Below, piece by piece: positions 7,998-9,983 of a DNA stretch of 9,983 nucleotides. The position numbers and the translations under genes were made by a program. Location of the stretch: the NCBI GenBank assembly GCA_946528255.1, contig CAMMYR010000010.1:1-9983 (forward strand), written 5' to 3'. The notes under the pieces were generated by a model. It made no database searches. It was not told the origin of the DNA and saw nothing but the letters and a program-made list of their open reading frames with translations. The DNA is from an uncultured Methanomicrobiales archaeon. GTDB taxonomy: Archaea > Thermoplasmatota > Thermoplasmata > Methanomassiliicoccales > Methanomethylophilaceae. Within the stretch, counting starts at the first letter, position 1, and every line of letters begins with the position of its first letter.

Positions 7998-8612
7998 TTA
8001 TGGACGGTAATCGTGGTTCTTCCACATCTCGATCATGACGTAGGAGGCCATCCTGGCGTCAGAAAGAGCCCTGTGGTCCTGGACGCCGTTTATCCCCGCG
8101 GGATCCTCCCCCTTGAGTATGATCTCGTAGGCATGGTCCAGCTTCGGGTACCTGTACTGCCTCCCGTAGTACTCGCTGGGGAGCTTGCAGACCTGGGTGG
8201 CGGCCAGCATTATGTCCGTGCAGACCTTGAAAGTACCCCTGAGGCTCCACGGCTCCATGTAGAGGAATTTGTCCATGTCGTACGGGATGTTGTAGGATGT
8301 GACCCATTTACCGCGTAGTATCCTCCTGACATCGTCGATCACATAGGGCAGGGGAGGGGCCTCTGCCACCATGTCCAGGGACATGTCGGTGTTCTCGAAG
8401 ATCCACGCGTTGCGGCGGTAGTCGTTCCACTCCTCCACATCATAGCCCACCACAGATGAGTACACATCCTGCACTGTGCCCTTCGAAAGGGAGACCCTGG
8501 TTATCCCTATGTCGACGACGACATCGTCCGGGGCGCCCCTGAGGCCGGTGGTCTCGGTGTCCAGGACGTAGATCTCGTCGCTGTAGTAGTCATCCAGGGA
8601 GAGTTCGGGCAT
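7998..8612 (-). CDS. DnaQ-like DEDDh 3'-5' exonuclease
   Basis: Predicted stand-alone 3'-5' exonuclease of the DnaQ/RNase T superfamily, removing nucleotides by two-metal catalysis. All motifs are visible: Exo I VLDTETTG (D18, E20), Exo II SYNIPYDMDKF (N108, D112), and Exo III DHRALSDA (H180, D185), so it is the DEDDh subtype. At 204 aa it is a single catalytic domain, with no polymerase, helicase or BRCT part, like the proofreading epsilon subunit or small repair/RNA exonucleases. The substrate (DNA or RNA) cannot be told from sequence. The start at 8612 is supported by a TATA box at the leaderless distance and by the absence of a Shine-Dalgarno site. It is transcribed alone, since a 152-nt gap with a strong dyad separates it from the gene upstream. 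It is convergent with the P-type ATPase. Confidence 0.9.
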   Translation of the reverse strand: MPELSLDDYYSDEIYVLDTETTGLRGAPDDVVVDIGITRVSLSKGTVQDVYSSVVGYDVEEWNDYRRNAWIFENTDMSLDMVAEAPPLPYVIDDVRRILRGKWVTSYNIPYDMDKFLYMEPWSLRGTFKVCTDIMLAATQVCKLPSEYYGRQYRYPKLDHAYEIILKGEDPAGINGVQDHRALSDARMASYVMIEMWKNHDYRP

Positions 8613-8636
8613 AGCAGGCTGACATATCCCGACCCG

Positions 8637-8648
8637 TATAAATATTGG
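8637..8648 (-). promoter_or_regulatory. Archaeal-type TATA box of the exonuclease gene
   Basis: On the minus strand this reads CCCAATATTTAT(A), an AT-rich box in GC-rich flanks. Its centre is about 29 nt before ATG 8612, matching an archaeal promoter that starts transcription at or next to the start codon. The 20 nt before the ATG (GTCAGCCTGCT region) hold no Shine-Dalgarno match. This is the clearest promoter in the window and the best sequence hint that the host is an archaeon. Confidence 0.6.
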
Positions 8649-8729
8649 GTTTGGGCCGTGCTTTCGAAGATCGGGGACGACACCCGTATTGCGTGGATGG
8701 CATCATAGAGGACATCGGCGATAATAGAT

Positions 8730-8771
8730 AAATTGAATTGTAATGCGTAAATACGCAAAACAATTCAAATT
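8730..8771. repeat. 42-bp imperfect dyad (inverted repeat) at a gene end
   Basis: The outer arms are AAATTGAATTGT (8730-8741) and ACAATTCAAATT (8760-8771), 11 of 12 positions complementary. The inner arms TGCGTA and TACGCA (8744-8757) are perfect around an AA spacer. Both share the same centre, 8750.5. The right arm covers the stop codon (8765-8767) of the DUF4143 ATPase. On the minus strand the dyad is followed by T-rich sequence (TTTATCTATTATC). It may be a terminator for that gene or a dimer-binding operator about 120 nt upstream of the exonuclease TATA box. The rest of the gap, 8650-8729, shows nothing else I can support. Confidence 0.6.
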
Positions 8772-9983
8772 ATATTCTTGTCCAACATGAAATTTATTAC
8801 ATTGATGTGGAGAACCCCGCTATCATCGAACCATCTTCTGCCGACATCTTCCCTGACGATTATCTTCCTGAAGGAATCCCCGGTGTATCTGAACTGATCG
8901 GTTTCGGAATGCAGCTTCTCATCGTCCGGCAGCGAGAAGGCGGATTGGATGTAGACCTTCTCCCCGTACCTGTTGGCCACGAAGTCTATCTCCTTGGGGA
9001 TACGTATCGACTTCCCGTTGGAATCCTTCCCATTGATCGTCACCACGCCGACATCCACGGAATACCCGCGTATGCGCAGCTCATTGTAGATGGCGTTCTC
9101 CATCATATGGGTGCGCTCCTGCTGCCTGAAGTTCAGGCGGGCGTTGCGCAATCCCAGGTCCTCGCAGTAGTATTTGAACGGGTACGAGAAGTACTCCTTC
9201 CCCCTCACATCGAAGCGCTTGGCCTCGCTGAAAAGGAACGCATCCTCCAGGTAATCGATATAGGTCCTCACGGTCCCCTCGCTGACATCCTTGAAATGAG
9301 ATGCGATCCTCTTGGGATTGGTCAGAGACCCTATGTTGGAGCAGATGAAATCTATGATCCCCTCGAGGACCTCGGGATGGTCTATCCTGTGCCTCTCCTT
9401 TATGTCCTTCAGATAGGTCTCGAGGAACAATCCTTTGAGGTATTCCGCCTTCTCCTCGTCGGAATCGATGGACAGCGTTAGCGGCATGCCTCCGAAAGTA
9501 AGGTAATCGGCATAAGCGGATGCCCTGTCCCCTCCGACGGCCGAGAAATACTCCGAGAAGGACAGGGGGTGGATGCGGATCTCGTCGCCGCGGTCGCGGA
9601 ACTGGGTGAGGATGTCGGAGCTCAGCATGCGGGAGTTGCTCCCGGTCACATACAGGTCCAGATACCCCGTGTTGAGGAGGCTGTTCAAGGTCTCATAGAA
9701 CGTGATGTCCTCGCCGTCCGCTATGTACGGGTTCCTGATCTTCGCCACCATCTGGATCTCATCGATGAAAACATACCGTTTCCTCCCGTCGGAGGTACGT
9801 GATTTGACATAATCATGCAGAGCTATCGGGTCCCTGAGAGATATGGAGCCGATCTCCTCCAGCTTGATCTCTATGATGTCATCGGGGTCCACCCCCTCCG
9901 ACAGCAGGCGGTTCCTAAAGAGGTTGAACAGCAGGGATGACTTGCCGCACCGGCGGATACCGGTGATGACTTTAACATGCCCG
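8765..9983 (-). CDS. AAA_14 / DUF4143 ATPase, 5' partial
   Basis: Member of the large prokaryotic AAA_14-DUF4143 family, whose cellular role is still poorly defined; such genes are often multi-copy in gut microbes. The frame is open to the right edge, so the start lies outside. The GTG at 9892 is internal, because Walker A (TGIRRCGKSS) lies upstream of it near 9935-9964. Given where Walker A sits in this family, only some 20 residues are probably missing. Walker B YVFIDEIQ is at 9752-9775, the TGSNSRMLSSD sensor region near 9615-9655, and HPLSFSEYF follows. The C-terminal half is DUF4143: a helical DNA-binding-like section (SEGTVRTYIDYLEDAFLF), then a PD-(D/E)XK-like end with NELR, KEIDFVANRYGEKVYIQ (near 8942-9000). 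The lysine expected after IQ in an active nuclease is not obvious, so nuclease activity is doubtful. 405 residues are visible. Codons look somewhat less GC-rich than in the left half. Confidence 0.9.
   Translation of the reverse strand, partial: GHVKVITGIRRCGKSSLLFNLFRNRLLSEGVDPDDIIEIKLEEIGSISLRDPIALHDYVKSRTSDGRKRYVFIDEIQMVAKIRNPYIADGEDITFYETLNSLLNTGYLDLYVTGSNSRMLSSDILTQFRDRGDEIRIHPLSFSEYFSAVGGDRASAYADYLTFGGMPLTLSIDSDEEKAEYLKGLFLETYLKDIKERHRIDHPEVLEGIIDFICSNIGSLTNPKRIASHFKDVSEGTVRTYIDYLEDAFLFSEAKRFDVRGKEYFSYPFKYYCEDLGLRNARLNFRQQERTHMMENAIYNELRIRGYSVDVGVVTINGKDSNGKSIRIPKEIDFVANRYGEKVYIQSAFSLPDDEKLHSETDQFRYTGDSFRKIIVREDVGRRWFDDSGVLHINVINFMLDKNII

Noticed and set aside
7983..8318. A 111-codon plus-strand frame opposite the exonuclease
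   Set aside because: It overlaps the Exo II and Exo III motifs on the other strand and shows no family signature.
8507..8758. An 83-codon minus-strand frame crossing the gap upstream of the exonuclease
   Set aside because: It runs over the TATA box and the exonuclease N-terminus in another frame, and starts inside the dyad; not a credible gene.
8807..9481. A 224-codon plus-strand frame opposite the DUF4143 ATPase
   Set aside because: Antisense to a well-recognised ATPase; no motif of its own.

Overview
The window looks like chromosomal DNA of a GC-rich archaeon. A gut-type Methanomassiliicoccales (Thermoplasmata) lineage is my best guess, but it is an inference. The signs are AT-rich TATA-like boxes placed 24-35 nt upstream of starts that lack a good Shine-Dalgarno site, one GGTGAT ribosome binding site, and the gene types present. 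No rRNA or taxonomic marker gene is available to prove it.

Left half, plus strand (1-about 5160): two genes overlap by 11 nt and encode an AddAB/RecBCD-type helicase-nuclease. The first (cut by the left edge) is an AddB-like protein with a RecB-family nuclease domain and four cysteines spaced as in the AddB iron-sulphur cluster. The second is an AddA-like UvrD-family helicase with a second intact RecB-family nuclease domain. Together they would process DNA double-strand ends for recombination, or degrade linear DNA.

Centre, plus strand (5185-about 7690): a CtpE-like P-type cation ATPase with all cytoplasmic catalytic motifs, but without the usual acidic ion-binding residue in membrane helix 4. 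A perfect GC hairpin and a TATA-like box lie just before it, so it probably has its own promoter.

Right half, minus strand: a small hypothetical protein (7684-7929) antisense to the doubtful tail of the P-type ATPase, a stand-alone DnaQ-like DEDDh exonuclease (7998-8612) with a clear leaderless-type promoter, and a DUF4143/AAA_14 ATPase running off the right edge. A 42-bp symmetric dyad sits at the stop codon of the last gene.

The main oddity is at the 3' ends of two plus-strand genes. Both the AddA-like helicase and the P-type ATPase continue in frame, with implausible sequence, deep into the neighbouring gene. In both cases one base fewer in a short homopolymer would create a stop codon exactly where the protein should end. 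This may be a sequence error or real stop loss. I see no CRISPR array, tRNA, rRNA, insertion sequence or clearly new defence system.
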